Source of the DNA: Nitrosomonas sp.
GTDB lineage: Bacteria > Pseudomonadota > Gammaproteobacteria > Burkholderiales > Nitrosomonadaceae
Length of the DNA stretch: 64,000 nucleotides
Reading direction: 5' to 3'
Assembly (NCBI GenBank): GCA_019635215.1
Contig: JAHBZZ010000002.1
Coordinates: 124,001-188,000, forward strand
Positions 20,094 to 29,548 of the stretch are shown here, piece after piece (the first letter of the stretch is position 1; every line of letters begins with the position of its first letter). Under the pieces are notes generated by a model that saw only the letters and a program-made list of their open reading frames with translations, was not told the DNA's origin and made no database searches. Position numbers and translations under genes: made by a program.

Positions 20094-20208
20094 CGGATGC
20101 ATAATAAAAAACATTTCTCCCAGGTAACACGGAAACTGAAACAACGCATTACCTGCGCTGCGACTCATTTTGACCGGGTAGATACAAAATAACAGGCACC
20201 TCCACCGC

Positions 20209-21813
20209 ATGCGAAAACAACCTGACCAACACTTTGATACGTTAATTATCGGCGGCGGTCTGGCCGGCTATACCCTGGCGCTGAATCTTGACCCGTCGAC
20301 GCGTGTCTGCATCATTACCAAGCAGACACTGAATGACAGCGCCAGCGGATGGGCGCAGGGCGGCATTGCAGCGGCATTATCACCGGAAGACTCTGCGGAT
20401 AAACATGTACAGGACACATTGATTGCCGGTGCAGGACTATGCCGGGAATCCGCCGTACGTTTTATCGCCGATCATGCGCAGGAAGCCATTCACTGGCTGA
20501 TCGATCAGGGCGTCGAATTCACCCGTGATGACACCAACAGCACCGGCTATCATTTGACCAAAGAAGGCGGGCACAGCGTGCGCCGCATCATCCATAGCGG
20601 CGATGCAACAGGCAAGGCTGTTCAGCAGACTTTGATTGAGAAAGTACGCAGTGCTGCAAATATACAAATTTTTGAACAGCATATCGCCATCGATTTAATC
20701 ACCAGCGACAAAGCTTACAATAATCCCGGGGAACAGAGCCGACGTTGTCTGGGCGCCTATGTTCTGGATAAAAAAAATGGCCGTGTCAGAACATTTACGG
20801 CCCGGCAAACCGTATTAGCCACCGGCGGCGCAAGCAAAGTCTATCTGTATACCACCAATCCGGATACCGCAACGGGCGATGGCATTGCAATGGGCTGGCG
20901 CGCTGGATGTCGGGTCGCCAATATGGAATTCATTCAATTTCATCCCACCTGTCTTTATCATCCGCATGCAAAATCTTTTCTCGTTACCGAAGCCGTTCGT
21001 GGTGAGGGTGGTTTATTAAAATTACCCAACGGTGAATGCTTTATGGCCAGACACGATAAGCGCGCCGAACTCGCACCGCGCGATATCGTCGCGCGTGCAA
21101 TCGACTTTGAAATGAAAAAACGCGGCCTCGATTGCGTTTATCTGGATATCTCGCACAAACCCGCGATTTTTCTGCAACAGCATTTCCCAACGATTTATGC
21201 GCACTGCCTGAAACTGGGCATCGATCTAACGCAAGAACCCATACCTGTAGTCCCCGCAGCCCATTATACCTGCGGCGGCATTCAGACCGATCAGCTCGGG
21301 CGCACGGATTTAAACAACCTGTACGCGATTGGAGAAACTGCGCACACCGGCCTGCATGGCGCCAACCGGCTTGCCAGCAATTCCCTGCTCGAATGCCTGG
21401 TCATCGCCAGAGCAGCCGCGCAGGACATCAACCATCAACCGCTCGTCACGCCGCCGCCAATTCCCGACTGGGATGAAAGCCGTGTCACCGACGCGGATGA
21501 AGAAATTGTCATCTCGCATAACTGGGACGAATTGCGCAGATTTATGTGGAGCTATGTCGGTATTGTCAGAACGACCAAGCGCCTGCAGCGGGCACAACGC
21601 AGAATCGAGTTGCTGCGCGAGGAAATCAACGAATACTACACACACTTCAGGGTGAGCAGTGACTTACTTGAATTGCGCAATCTGGTGGATACCGCGGATT
21701 TGATCGTGCGCAGCGCAATGTTGCGACATGAAAGCCGCGGCCTGCACTTCAGCAAAGATTATCCCGATACCCTAGCAGAAGCGGAAGACACTGTACTGCA
21801 AAAAAAACTGTAG
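20209..21813 (+). CDS. nadB: L-aspartate oxidase
   Basis: FAD enzyme of 534 residues that oxidises aspartate to iminoaspartate, the first step of NAD synthesis. The FAD fingerprint LIIGGGLAGYTLAL lies at about 12-25 and SGWAQGGIAAAL, specific to NadB, at about 46-57. Further conserved pieces are FIQFHPTCLYHP and YTCGGIQTDQLGRT. The C-terminal helical domain is complete. No nadA or nadC is adjacent, so it is a single-gene unit here. Confidence 0.96.
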   Translation: MRKQPDQHFDTLIIGGGLAGYTLALNLDPSTRVCIITKQTLNDSASGWAQGGIAAALSPEDSADKHVQDTLIAGAGLCRESAVRFIADHAQEAIHWLIDQGVEFTRDDTNSTGYHLTKEGGHSVRRIIHSGDATGKAVQQTLIEKVRSAANIQIFEQHIAIDLITSDKAYNNPGEQSRRCLGAYVLDKKNGRVRTFTARQTVLATGGASKVYLYTTNPDTATGDGIAMGWRAGCRVANMEFIQFHPTCLYHPHAKSFLVTEAVRGEGGLLKLPNGECFMARHDKRAELAPRDIVARAIDFEMKKRGLDCVYLDISHKPAIFLQQHFPTIYAHCLKLGIDLTQEPIPVVPAAHYTCGGIQTDQLGRTDLNNLYAIGETAHTGLHGANRLASNSLLECLVIARAAAQDINHQPLVTPPPIPDWDESRVTDADEEIVISHNWDELRRFMWSYVGIVRTTKRLQRAQRRIELLREEINEYYTHFRVSSDLLELRNLVDTADLIVRSAMLRHESRGLHFSKDYPDTLAEAEDTVLQKKL

Positions 21814-21850
21814 CCGGAAATAGCTATCCATCGATAAGATAGCGTTTTTC

Positions 21851-21911
21851 AGAACCTGTTCAAGATTCCGATCAAAAGGTGCGATGTAAGGCAAAATTGA
21901 ACGAAAAAGCG
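21851..21911. mobile_element. MITE-like repeat, truncated copy B
   Basis: AGAACCTGTTCAAGATTCCG and the following bases to AAATTGAACGAAAAAGCG match the left third of copies C and D. The remainder is missing, and the sequence changes abruptly just before the stop codon of the next minus-strand gene (21914). Confidence 0.75.
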
Positions 21912-21913
21912 AA

Positions 21914-22366
21914 CTACCTGCGCTCTACCGTACCATAAACTTTAATAACCTCCCACTTAAAGTCATGTATAGCCGCATCTTCTGCCGGCAACGCCATGGA
22001 GAGTGCGCTTTTAGTTAACGGCGGCAGATTTATTTTAATTTCGTGAATCCTGGCCTCATGCGACATTGCATGGTCGCCCATCATTTCCATATGATGGTGA
22101 TCATGAATCGGTTCCATACTGACCACCAGCCGGGTAATCCTATGATCGCGGTTACCATTGTATATACTGCCGCTAAAAATCCCCCACCCAAAACCAGCGT
22201 CAATTTTAAGCTGATCAATGGCGTCTCGCGGTAATTCGTGCGAACAGGGCATCAGCGTATCTTCCTGCTGCATACATGACGCATCGGCTAACACTCCATT
22301 TGGCAGGATAAGCAGCAGAATGACAGCATGTAATACAACACAAAAATACCGGTTAAAACGCTTCAT
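21914..22366 (-). CDS. Small secreted His/Met-containing protein
   Basis: Hypothetical exported protein; the likely start is ATG at 22366 (MKRFNRYFCVVLHAVILLLI), giving 150 residues, though an ATG at 22381 is also in frame. A signal sequence ends near GVLADA. The mature part has HDHHHMEMMGDHAMSHEA in the middle, a possible copper- or metal-binding loop, and two cysteines (ASCMQQ, MPCSHE) close to the N-terminus. No named family recognised. The metal-type loop echoes the copper proteins at the left of the window. Confidence 0.65.
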   Translation of the reverse strand: MKRFNRYFCVVLHAVILLLILPNGVLADASCMQQEDTLMPCSHELPRDAIDQLKIDAGFGWGIFSGSIYNGNRDHRITRLVVSMEPIHDHHHMEMMGDHAMSHEARIHEIKINLPPLTKSALSMALPAEDAAIHDFKWEVIKVYGTVERR

Positions 22367-22464
22367 ACATTCAAATATCATTGTCGTACAATACCTTGTA
22401 ATAGAAACACAATTCCGCGCATGACAAAACTGATTATAAAAAAAGAACCTACACTGAATAGACT

Positions 22465-22610
22465 CAGAACCTATTCAAGATCTCGATCAAGGGATGCAGT
22501 GCAAGGCAAAATTGAATAAAAAAGCGGAGCATACTTGTAGTATGTGAGCATTTTGAGTTCGATTTTAACGCCGCAATGCGCCCTTCAGTGAGATCTTGAA
22601 CAGGTTCTTA
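22465..22610. mobile_element. MITE-like repeat, copy C
   Basis: Runs from CAGAACCTATTCAAGAT to ATCTTGAACAGGTTCTTA, about 146 bases with terminal inverted repeats. The interior GCATACTTGTAGTATGTGAG is itself a small dyad. The last three bases TTA, read on the minus strand, are the TAA stop codon of the DUF547 gene. Confidence 0.85.
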
Positions 22611-23435
22611 TTTCCTATCGTTTAGCTTCCAGTCATAATCCAGAAAGCGCACGCTGAAATTGCCTGTCACAATCGCCATTTTCTCCTGTGCATTATCAGC
22701 CAGGCTGTCTGCATAATGCACCAGAAAATGATTCAGCGAATGCCAGCCACCCCATCCTCGTTCAAAATCCTCGGTATACCTGTCGAATATTTCCGATATT
22801 TCCAGATCACCGGTCGAGGCATTAAAGCGGTTGCGCGTACGGTCTTCCAGAAAAGCCCGGGTTACGGCTTCCAGTTGCTGCTCGAGTTTCCCGCCGACAA
22901 AAGCTTCGTTCAATAATCCCGGGCAACCGACCGATGCGCAGTTCATCGCAAAATGAACGCGCGGTTCATTATAATCGCCGGGATTACGGATCATGCCATG
23001 CTCAATATCATCCAGCGAACGCGTCTGGCCGAGCAACGGCACGAATTCCCGCTTCCAGGGGCTGCGCAAAAACGAACCCAGATCCTTGATTGAATCGAGT
23101 TTCGGATAACGCGTCAGAATCAGTTCAACAGTAAACGCATTGTACGCATTGATCAGAAACGCCAGTTGCTCCGGCTTGCTCCAACTCGCAAATACGGCTT
23201 CATTCACTGCCGACAATTGCGCCAAATAGCGCTGCAATACCGCACGATCCCGCAAAAAGGCGGCATAATCAACCTGGCTCGCCCGCCCCTGATTAATCAT
23301 CACAACATGTTCATGCAACAGCGTGTCCCAAAGCCTATGCGTATGGTCAAACTGCTGCGCAACAGCAGCACTAGCAAATAGCCAGAAAAACAAGCATGCC
23401 GGTAAAATCCGGACCGAGCACATTATTCTTTTCAT
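22608..23435 (-). CDS. DUF547 family secreted protein
   Basis: Exported protein of 275 residues with signal peptide about 1-26 (LFASAAVAQQ). It has the DUF547 pattern: LAFLINAYNAFTVELILTRYP, then SPWKREFVPLLG, DDIEHGMIRN, and PRVHFAMNCASVGCPGLLNEAF, including two conserved cysteines. The family is related to a cysteine peptidase or transglutaminase fold but has no established reaction. The stop codon TAA is formed by the end of MITE copy C, so the natural C-terminus may have been shortened or replaced by the insertion. Confidence 0.9.
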   Translation of the reverse strand: MKRIMCSVRILPACLFFWLFASAAVAQQFDHTHRLWDTLLHEHVVMINQGRASQVDYAAFLRDRAVLQRYLAQLSAVNEAVFASWSKPEQLAFLINAYNAFTVELILTRYPKLDSIKDLGSFLRSPWKREFVPLLGQTRSLDDIEHGMIRNPGDYNEPRVHFAMNCASVGCPGLLNEAFVGGKLEQQLEAVTRAFLEDRTRNRFNASTGDLEISEIFDRYTEDFERGWGGWHSLNHFLVHYADSLADNAQEKMAIVTGNFSVRFLDYDWKLNDRK

Positions 23436-23542
23436 GCTTTAAGCCTCGTCAGAAATATTCATTGATTCTATTTGAAGAAACTTACCCGACCAAAGTGGCC
23501 CGCTTTAGCCGATGCCCGCCGCCTGAAAGCCGCGACGGGCCG

Positions 23543-23773
23543 TCATTTCGATTCACCTTCCGCGCCGTATTGCCTGCTGTATGTTTCATACGGGGTATTT
23601 GCATTCGCAAGGCAGCGCTCACGGTCCTGTTGGTCGACCATCCTGCCGCATGCATTCTGCTGCCATGCCTGACCGGTAGCATAAAGATGCCGGGCAGTGC
23701 AGCCGGTCCCGGCGGTAAGCACCGCCATTGCGATACCGATGACCAGGATATGGGGTGGTTTCACCAAAATCAC
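23543..23773 (-). CDS. Small lipoprotein of unknown function
   Basis: 76-residue protein. A hydrophobic start leads to LTAGTGCTA, a lipobox-like site near Cys25. The mature part has the pattern HLYATGQAWQQNACGRMVDQ and DRERCLANANTPYETYSRQ, with two cysteines. This pattern recalls small uncharacterised proteobacterial lipoproteins. It overlaps the VOC gene by 4 bases (ATGA), which supports its being a real translated gene. Confidence 0.7.
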   Translation of the reverse strand: MILVKPPHILVIGIAMAVLTAGTGCTARHLYATGQAWQQNACGRMVDQQDRERCLANANTPYETYSRQYGAEGESK

Positions 23774-24207
23774 TCACCGCCGCATCCAGCTGCCGGGACA
23801 TTAATCATCCAACTGATACCGAAACGGTCGATGAGCATACCAAAGCATGGCGACCAAAAAGTTTTAGCCAGCGGCATTTGCACCGTGCCGCCATCGGATA
23901 ACGCAGTAAAATAGCGCTCCGCTTCAACGGCATCGGTCACCGAAATCGACAGCGAAAACCCCTTAAATTCCTGGCCTTGTTCACAACCATCCGAAGCCAT
24001 CAATACATTACCGCCGATACGGAAACCAGCATGCATGACTTTGTTCTCAAACCCCGGTGGCAACATGCCTGGCGGCGGCGCTTCCGGACTGTCTTTGTAG
24101 CGCATCAGCATGTCAATCTGCGCACCGAGCGCGGTACGATAAAATTCGAGCGCTTCTTCACAACGCCCGCCGAACATCAAATAAGGCTGGATCAATGTAT
24201 TGGACAT
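23770..24207 (-). CDS. VOC family protein, PhnB-like
   Basis: Glyoxalase/bleomycin-resistance fold protein of 145 residues, of the PhnB (YjdN) subfamily. Start ATG at 24207 (MSNTLIQPYLMFGGRCEEAL) follows AAGGAG closely; upstream frame is not family sequence. Typical segments are EFYRTALGAQ, MHAGFRIGGNVLMASDG and the final WSPCFGMLIDRFGISWMIN. Such proteins have no proven reaction in most cases. Cotranscribed with the overlapping small lipoprotein gene. Confidence 0.9.
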   Translation of the reverse strand: MSNTLIQPYLMFGGRCEEALEFYRTALGAQIDMLMRYKDSPEAPPPGMLPPGFENKVMHAGFRIGGNVLMASDGCEQGQEFKGFSLSISVTDAVEAERYFTALSDGGTVQMPLAKTFWSPCFGMLIDRFGISWMINVPAAGCGGE

Positions 24208-24642
24208 ATTGACTCCTTGTATCGAGTGGTTGAATGGCAAACTTATTAAGTGCAATAAGAAAGCTTCTCAATTATCCCAGATTCTTCCGGTAGAAAAATA
24301 CCAAATGAAAATTATCAGGTGTCGCGACGTACGTCATCAATCAGCGATACAAGAGAAATCATACAAAAGAATCCACACCCCAATCCAAATCAACAATCGC
24401 ACCGCCGCCGTCACCTGATTTCTTCCCTGGTTTCAACAGCATATGAATAATTGTCAGTTATCTGCCATTGATCATCGACTTGCCCGGCTTGCTACTTCAT
24501 GATTTCCAGTATATTATTCACAAAAAGAGAATGATCAGTCTACTTTTATTGACAATAAATAATACTGAATGACCTATCAGATCAATTAAGTAGGCAAACA
24601 AGTTATGAATTTCTGCTGTTGGTTTGTCATGGAGATTTGATT
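24208..24642. other. Intergenic region between divergent VOC and OsmC genes
   Basis: 435 bases with no convincing gene. A TTGACA at 24549-24554 is a possible -35 for the OsmC-led operon, but I see no good -10 at 17 bases. GGAGA before 24643 is the ribosome site of the OsmC gene. Confidence 0.4.
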
Positions 24643-25206
24643 ATGGTTGACTCGGATACCAAGAATGTGGTCAATGGCATAGACCTTGAGCGATCTCAGA
24701 TAATACGGAATCTTATTAAAATAGAAGGTGATAGCGATATCGCTCAACCCGGCTATCAAGTCAAGGTTGTATGGGATAGCGGCTATCACACCACTTCAAA
24801 TGTCACTGATGGTCAGATTGTCACCGGCGATGAACCGGTACGATATGGCGGGGAAGGTATGGGTATCACACCGCAGGATCTGCTGCTCACCGCCATTGGC
24901 CATTGTCTTGCCGCCACTTATATCGGCGGATTATCGGCTGCCCGGATTAATGTGGAATCACTCCGTCTGCATGTTTCGGGGCGTGTCAATTTCCGGGCGG
25001 CTTTTGCAATAGAACCGGGCAATCCCGGATTTGAAGATATATCGGTCGTGGTGGAAATACAGACTGACGCGCCACCGGATAAGGCAACCGCTCTTTTGAA
25101 AAAACTGCAGCGAACAGCCCCCATACCGGACACCATCATGCGTCCGGTTCCGGTCAATATCGAGATTCATCACCATTCAGAGCAGGCCACAATGCCACAT
25201 GACTGA
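24643..25206 (+). CDS. OsmC/Ohr family protein
   Basis: Protein of 187 residues from ATG at 24643 (MVDSDTKNVV), chosen because GGAG lies 9 bases upstream; an upstream in-frame ATG lacks one. It has the OsmC-like core with GGEGMGITPQDLLLTAIGHC and a beta-strand region. The first reactive cysteine (GHC) is present, while the second one of true Ohr peroxidases is not evident, so a redox-active peroxidase role is uncertain. It is first of a run of same-strand genes with a flavin monooxygenase and a TetR regulator. Confidence 0.85.
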   Translation: MVDSDTKNVVNGIDLERSQIIRNLIKIEGDSDIAQPGYQVKVVWDSGYHTTSNVTDGQIVTGDEPVRYGGEGMGITPQDLLLTAIGHCLAATYIGGLSAARINVESLRLHVSGRVNFRAAFAIEPGNPGFEDISVVVEIQTDAPPDKATALLKKLQRTAPIPDTIMRPVPVNIEIHHHSEQATMPHD

Positions 25207-25290
25207 CAACGACTTATTACAACGCATCTGCAAGTCGGATCATATACGCCGGCGCGCATTCCCGGTTGAAAACAGGCAAGGAGATGAGCA

Positions 25291-26493
25291 ATGAAAGCCA
25301 GTGATATCCATGATGTGACCGTAATCGGTGCAGGCCCGGCAGGCTTGTCGGCAGCCTATGAACTGACAAAAGCAGGACTGACGCCACTGGTATTGGAACG
25401 TACACCTGCTGTAGGAGACGTCTGGCGCAATCACTATGACGGTCTGCGTCTGAATACGGGTCGCTTCTTTTCAGCGCTACCCGGCAGTCAGTTTCCACAA
25501 TCTGCCGGTGCTTGGCCTTCGCGTGATGCGGTTGTACGGCTGCTCGAAACCTTTCCTACCCGGGGTGGTTTTACTGTACAGACCGGGATCGACATCGGAA
25601 AAGTCAGCTATGACCGTGACCGCGATATCTGGCTGGTCACGAGTAATGATCACCGGCAATTCGAATCACGGGCGGTTGTCATGGCAATCGGTACTTGCCG
25701 TATTCCGGTGATTCCTGCATGGGAAGGGAGAGAAACTTTCTCAGGAGAAATTGTGCATTCTTCAACATTCAAACGGGCACAGGACTATGCGGAAAAGCAT
25801 GTACTCGTGATCGGCAGCGGCAATTCCGCGGCTGAAATTGCCAGCAGACTGACTGAATATGCAAGCTCGGTAACACTATCTGTCCGAACACCGCCGCACT
25901 TTTTACCCAAAAGTATCTGGGGTATTCCGATCGTAGGCCTGGGAATAGGATTAAGGCATCTGCCCAATCATTGGGTAGATCGATTGCTGCGCTTTCTGCA
26001 CCGCAGAACGACGGGTGATCTGACGGCATATGGCCTCCCGTTTCCAACAATACCCCTTACCAAACAATATGCCATCAATAATGTGGTACCGATTCTATAC
26101 GGTCCTTTCGCCGATGATGTCCGTGCCGGCCGGATCAGAATTGTCGGCCCGATACAGAAAATTTCCGGCCCAACGGTGCATGTGCAGAGTACTGCTGGAG
26201 CCACAGTACAGAATAATGATAATGCCACAATAACGCTGCGGCCTGATGTCATCGTGGCTGGAACCGGCTTCCATACCGGAATTCCCGATCTTGTACAAAT
26301 ACCGGGCATTGCTGATGAGAAAGGCAGGCCAAAAATTTCGGGTGATCAGGAATGCGAGAAAGCACCCCGCCTCTATTTTATCGGACAAGTCAACCCACTC
26401 AGTGGCCAATTACGGGAAATCCGTCTTGAGGCCGGCAGAATCGCCGGGAAAATCAGGAAACAGCTTGGAGCACAATCGAATGCGCATATTTGA
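25291..26493 (+). CDS. FAD/NADPH-dependent flavin monooxygenase (FMO/CzcO-like)
   Basis: Class B flavoprotein monooxygenase-like enzyme of 400 residues. FAD-binding VIGAGPAGLSAAYEL is at 11-25 and NADPH-binding VLVIGSGNSAAE at 171-182. Between them FSGEIVHSSTF (150-160) resembles the FxGxxxHxxx fingerprint of this class. CAAGGAG precedes the ATG. The substrate cannot be read; homologues act on soft nucleophiles or ketones. Follows the OsmC gene by 84 bases and precedes a TetR regulator by 86 bases, so it probably belongs to a stress or detoxification operon. Confidence 0.88.
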   Translation: MKASDIHDVTVIGAGPAGLSAAYELTKAGLTPLVLERTPAVGDVWRNHYDGLRLNTGRFFSALPGSQFPQSAGAWPSRDAVVRLLETFPTRGGFTVQTGIDIGKVSYDRDRDIWLVTSNDHRQFESRAVVMAIGTCRIPVIPAWEGRETFSGEIVHSSTFKRAQDYAEKHVLVIGSGNSAAEIASRLTEYASSVTLSVRTPPHFLPKSIWGIPIVGLGIGLRHLPNHWVDRLLRFLHRRTTGDLTAYGLPFPTIPLTKQYAINNVVPILYGPFADDVRAGRIRIVGPIQKISGPTVHVQSTAGATVQNNDNATITLRPDVIVAGTGFHTGIPDLVQIPGIADEKGRPKISGDQECEKAPRLYFIGQVNPLSGQLREIRLEAGRIAGKIRKQLGAQSNAHI

Positions 26494-26579
26494 AGGAATT
26501 CTCTCATCACAAAGCTGAGAAATTATGGATCGACCTGTGTAAAGACCGAATCAGCATACCGGATGAGGCTTAAACAATA

Positions 26580-27146
26580 ATGCCTAGAAAAATATCAGTC
26601 GAGGAAAAAATACTGCGGACGGCACGCCGCCTGTTCTGCCGTGTGGGCATTCATGCTACCGGTATCGCCAGAATCATTGAAGAATCGGGGGTATCCCGGC
26701 GCAGTCTCTATACGCATTACGGATCGAAAGAAAACCTGCTCAAGGCGGTGTTCGAGGCAGAAGCAGATATGTGGTTCCGCTGGTTTGATTCGGATCTGCC
26801 GACGATAGAATGCGCGCCTGCCGACCGCATCCTGGCATTGTTCGATTTAATGCAGGACTGGTTCGGCAGTGAAGATTTTTTCGGCTGTGTATTTATCAAT
26901 GCCGTGGCCGAACATGAAAAGAGCAATGGCTGGATACAGGAAATTGCCAACGGACACAGGGAGAAAATAAATGCCCGACTCCAGGCAATGGTGGCGGAAA
27001 GCGGCGCGCGGGATCCCGAGATAGTAACGGAAAAATTGAGCCTGCTGATTGACGGCACCATCGTGACAGCAATGGTTACCGGCAATGGTGAAATTGCGCA
27101 TATAGGACGGCTGGCCGCTGAAGATATTTTGCGAAGTGCGCAATAA
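26580..27146 (+). CDS. TetR family transcription regulator
   Basis: Repressor-type regulator of 188 residues. The N-terminal helix-turn-helix is clear: ILRTARRLFCRVGIHATG, then IARIIEESGVSRRSLYTHYG and SKENLLKAVF. The C-terminal ligand domain (about 60-188) has the TetR_C form (FGCVFINAVAEHE). Being downstream of the OsmC and monooxygenase genes, it probably controls them in response to the compound they treat; operator not identified. Confidence 0.92.
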   Translation: MPRKISVEEKILRTARRLFCRVGIHATGIARIIEESGVSRRSLYTHYGSKENLLKAVFEAEADMWFRWFDSDLPTIECAPADRILALFDLMQDWFGSEDFFGCVFINAVAEHEKSNGWIQEIANGHREKINARLQAMVAESGARDPEIVTEKLSLLIDGTIVTAMVTGNGEIAHIGRLAAEDILRSAQ

Positions 27147-27227
27147 ATCCGTATGCCCGGCGGTAAGAATAGAACCGGGCTGAACCATCGATTTTTTAAC
27201 CATTTAAATATTTATCAGGGAGAAAAA

Positions 27228-27869
27228 ATGACCGCAATCTGGCAGAATTTACCAATCCATACCCGGCGTCTTTTAATTGCCACAGGGATACTGATGAGCA
27301 TTGTTGTGATCGGCATGCAATTTCATGTGAGCTCTCAGGGAGACAGGTCGGAAACTTATCCCAAAGGCTTTCGCGGCGGTACCTGTACGATCGAGTCCGA
27401 TACATTACTGATCGGTTATTCCGCTTATTTTATTCCCCATGACTACGCGGTACCGGAAGATGCACTCAGCGCAATGTCCGTTCCCATTCTGTGCGGCAAG
27501 GTACCCAGCCCAGGCCTGCTCAGTATTACCATCGATCTGCTGTATCCCGTATCCATGCGCGAACAACCTGTAGCGCTCAGCCTGTTCAAGGAAACTCAGG
27601 AAACCGATGAAGCGTCAGTGCAGGCATTGCTGTCAATTCCTGCCCAAAATTATCAATCCGGTATTATTTATCAGGACATCCACATCGATGAACCGGGAGA
27701 ATATATTATGCGTCTCTCGGGGGTAGACGAACACCAGACTGATTTCAAACTGGAAATCCCGATCACAGTCGGCACGGCATGGTATGAACCTTTCGTTCAA
27801 TTCTGGCCTTTGCTCTTACTGAGTGCGGTGGCTATCTTTTTATCCAATCTCAAACGAATCATCGATTAG
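27228..27869 (+). CDS. Membrane protein of unknown function
   Basis: Protein of 213 residues with one membrane helix near each end (about 14-33, RLLIATGILMSIVVIGM, and 186-206, FWPLLLLSAVAIFLSNLK). The roughly 150-residue middle lies outside the membrane, with two cysteines (GTCTIES and ILCGKV), and looks beta-rich (DEPGEYIMRLSG). Start at 27228 is chosen because TCAGGGAG stands before it; the frame upstream is not preserved-looking. No family recognised. It follows the TetR gene in the same orientation. Confidence 0.7.
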   Translation: MTAIWQNLPIHTRRLLIATGILMSIVVIGMQFHVSSQGDRSETYPKGFRGGTCTIESDTLLIGYSAYFIPHDYAVPEDALSAMSVPILCGKVPSPGLLSITIDLLYPVSMREQPVALSLFKETQETDEASVQALLSIPAQNYQSGIIYQDIHIDEPGEYIMRLSGVDEHQTDFKLEIPITVGTAWYEPFVQFWPLLLLSAVAIFLSNLKRIID

Positions 27870-27965
27870 TTTTTCTTCTACTCTGCTGCAACATGTGTTT
27901 GAAACAGTTCACGCGTTTAACTCAGGATCAGTAAATCGTATTTCATCTAAAGGAGGAGAATCCAT

Positions 27966-29015
27966 ATGAAAAACAAACTTCTTACGCCGGCGGTTAGCTC
28001 CATATCGCTGATATTGACATTGGCACATGGCGTTTCTTACGCAATGCCAGGTATGCATGGAGCTGAGAATAGGGATACAGCTGAGGTTCCAAAAGCATCA
28101 AAGGATATGGGCGAACCGATCAATTCACCAGGTTCGGAAATAGAAATCACCTATAGCGCGGACGGTAAAACCGCGATTTTTGTGTCGACTCGTGAAGGCA
28201 GCATAGAATCACCCGGCAACCCGTACAACTTCGATATATGGATGTCTCACCATGTAGATGGTGCCTGGCAACCGCCGATTCATTTAGGGCCCGATATCGA
28301 TCCCACAGTCGGGCCGAATATCAATACATCGGCTTGGGAACTGGAACCGAGTTTTTCCGATGATGGCAATGTCATCTATTTCACACGATATGAACCTGGT
28401 AATTTGTTGTCGGGTGACTTGTACGCCGTTCAGAAAGTAAACGGCGTATGGCAATCAGCCAGAAACTGGAATGATGTGCCCGAGCTTCCGAGCATCAATA
28501 CACCGACCGGTGAGGAGCACTGCCCGATTATCGTTTCGGACAGTTTGATTTACTTCAGTTACCATCAACCCGGGGTGACACAAGACAGCGATATCTGGAA
28601 AGTTGAGAAAAAGAATGGTGTCTGGCAGGAACCCGTGAGCTTAGGATCCAAGATCAATTCCCCACAGCGGGATCATATGCACTGGACCGGGCTGTCAAAG
28701 GACGGCAAGAGTCTGATCATTACCAGTATGCGGACTGATCAGGACTCCCGGGGCGGACATGACATGTGGATTGCACATCAGGATGCACATGGTGAATGGC
28801 AGACACCGGTCAACCTCGGTGATACCATCAACACCGCCGGTGAAGAAATGTGCTGGACTTTTACACCTGATGGAAAGAAATTGACAGGCAGTTGGGGACC
28901 GCAAAATACTTTCGATACCGATATCCGATGGATAAACAAGGATGATATCCCATTATTGAAAAATTTCGAGCCCATCGGACCACCGCCTAATTTACTGACC
29001 AATACCGGAAATTGA
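27966..29015 (+). CDS. Secreted PD40/TolB-like beta-propeller protein
   Basis: Exported protein of 349 residues with signal peptide near 1-26 (LTLAHGVSYAMP). It is made of WD40-like PD40 repeats: EITYSADGKTAIFVSTREG, PSFSDDGNVIYFTRYEPG, SDSLIYFSYHQPG, TGLSKDGKSLIITSMRTD, and TFTPDGKKLTGSWG, each followed by a D-W/M-x-A type strand and a GxWQ(T/E)P-x-LG turn. Such propellers usually bind other proteins or sugars. AAGGAGGAG precedes the ATG. It ends 10 bases before MITE copy D. Confidence 0.88.
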   Translation: MKNKLLTPAVSSISLILTLAHGVSYAMPGMHGAENRDTAEVPKASKDMGEPINSPGSEIEITYSADGKTAIFVSTREGSIESPGNPYNFDIWMSHHVDGAWQPPIHLGPDIDPTVGPNINTSAWELEPSFSDDGNVIYFTRYEPGNLLSGDLYAVQKVNGVWQSARNWNDVPELPSINTPTGEEHCPIIVSDSLIYFSYHQPGVTQDSDIWKVEKKNGVWQEPVSLGSKINSPQRDHMHWTGLSKDGKSLIITSMRTDQDSRGGHDMWIAHQDAHGEWQTPVNLGDTINTAGEEMCWTFTPDGKKLTGSWGPQNTFDTDIRWINKDDIPLLKNFEPIGPPPNLLTNTGN

Positions 29016-29024
29016 ATCATTCTT

Positions 29025-29173
29025 TAAGAACCTGTTCAAGAATTTCGACCAAGGGGTACAGTGTAAGGGCAAAATTGAACGAAGAAGTGCAGCATACTTG
29101 GAGTATGTGCGCATCTTGAGTTTGATTTTAATACTGCAATGCGCCCTTCAGTGAAATCGTGAACAGGTTCTTA
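29025..29173. mobile_element. MITE-like repeat, copy D
   Basis: TTAAGAACCTGTTCAAGAAT ... GTGAACAGGTTCTTAA, about 149 bases, with terminal inverted repeats. The interior matches copies A and C (ATTTTAATACTGCAATGCGC, CCTTCAGTGA). The TTAA at both ends could be a duplicated target site. Confidence 0.85.
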
Positions 29174-29548
29174 AAGTAAGTGTAAGCACTCAATCCAGCC
29201 ATCCAAAATTAAACTGTAGATTCAGTTTCATAGCATCGCGATGTTTCTGACTGCAATAAGCTTTATCTGCATGACCTGCTTCAACACCAGCTTTATCAAG
29301 TCACCAGCAACAGTGTACTGTTGTGACAAGGAACAGCGTTGGTTTCAACGGCCAGCCCAAACCACAAGCTTGGCAAACCTTCTCAGACTCAAACATAGTC
29401 ACTATCTCAGCTTCTCAACTCGTTAAAAAAGCCAGAAAACCTGCCGTACTCAGGAAAATACGTATAAAAATGTCGGAAGCCTTTACATGTAGAATCTACA
29501 TTATGCGTCATCATCACTAACTTACTGTATAAAAACAGTATTAATTAT

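Noticed and set aside
29241-29426. Possible 61-codon gene upstream of the PEP-CTERM gene
   Set aside because: No start context or family likeness; lies between a MITE and a promoter region.
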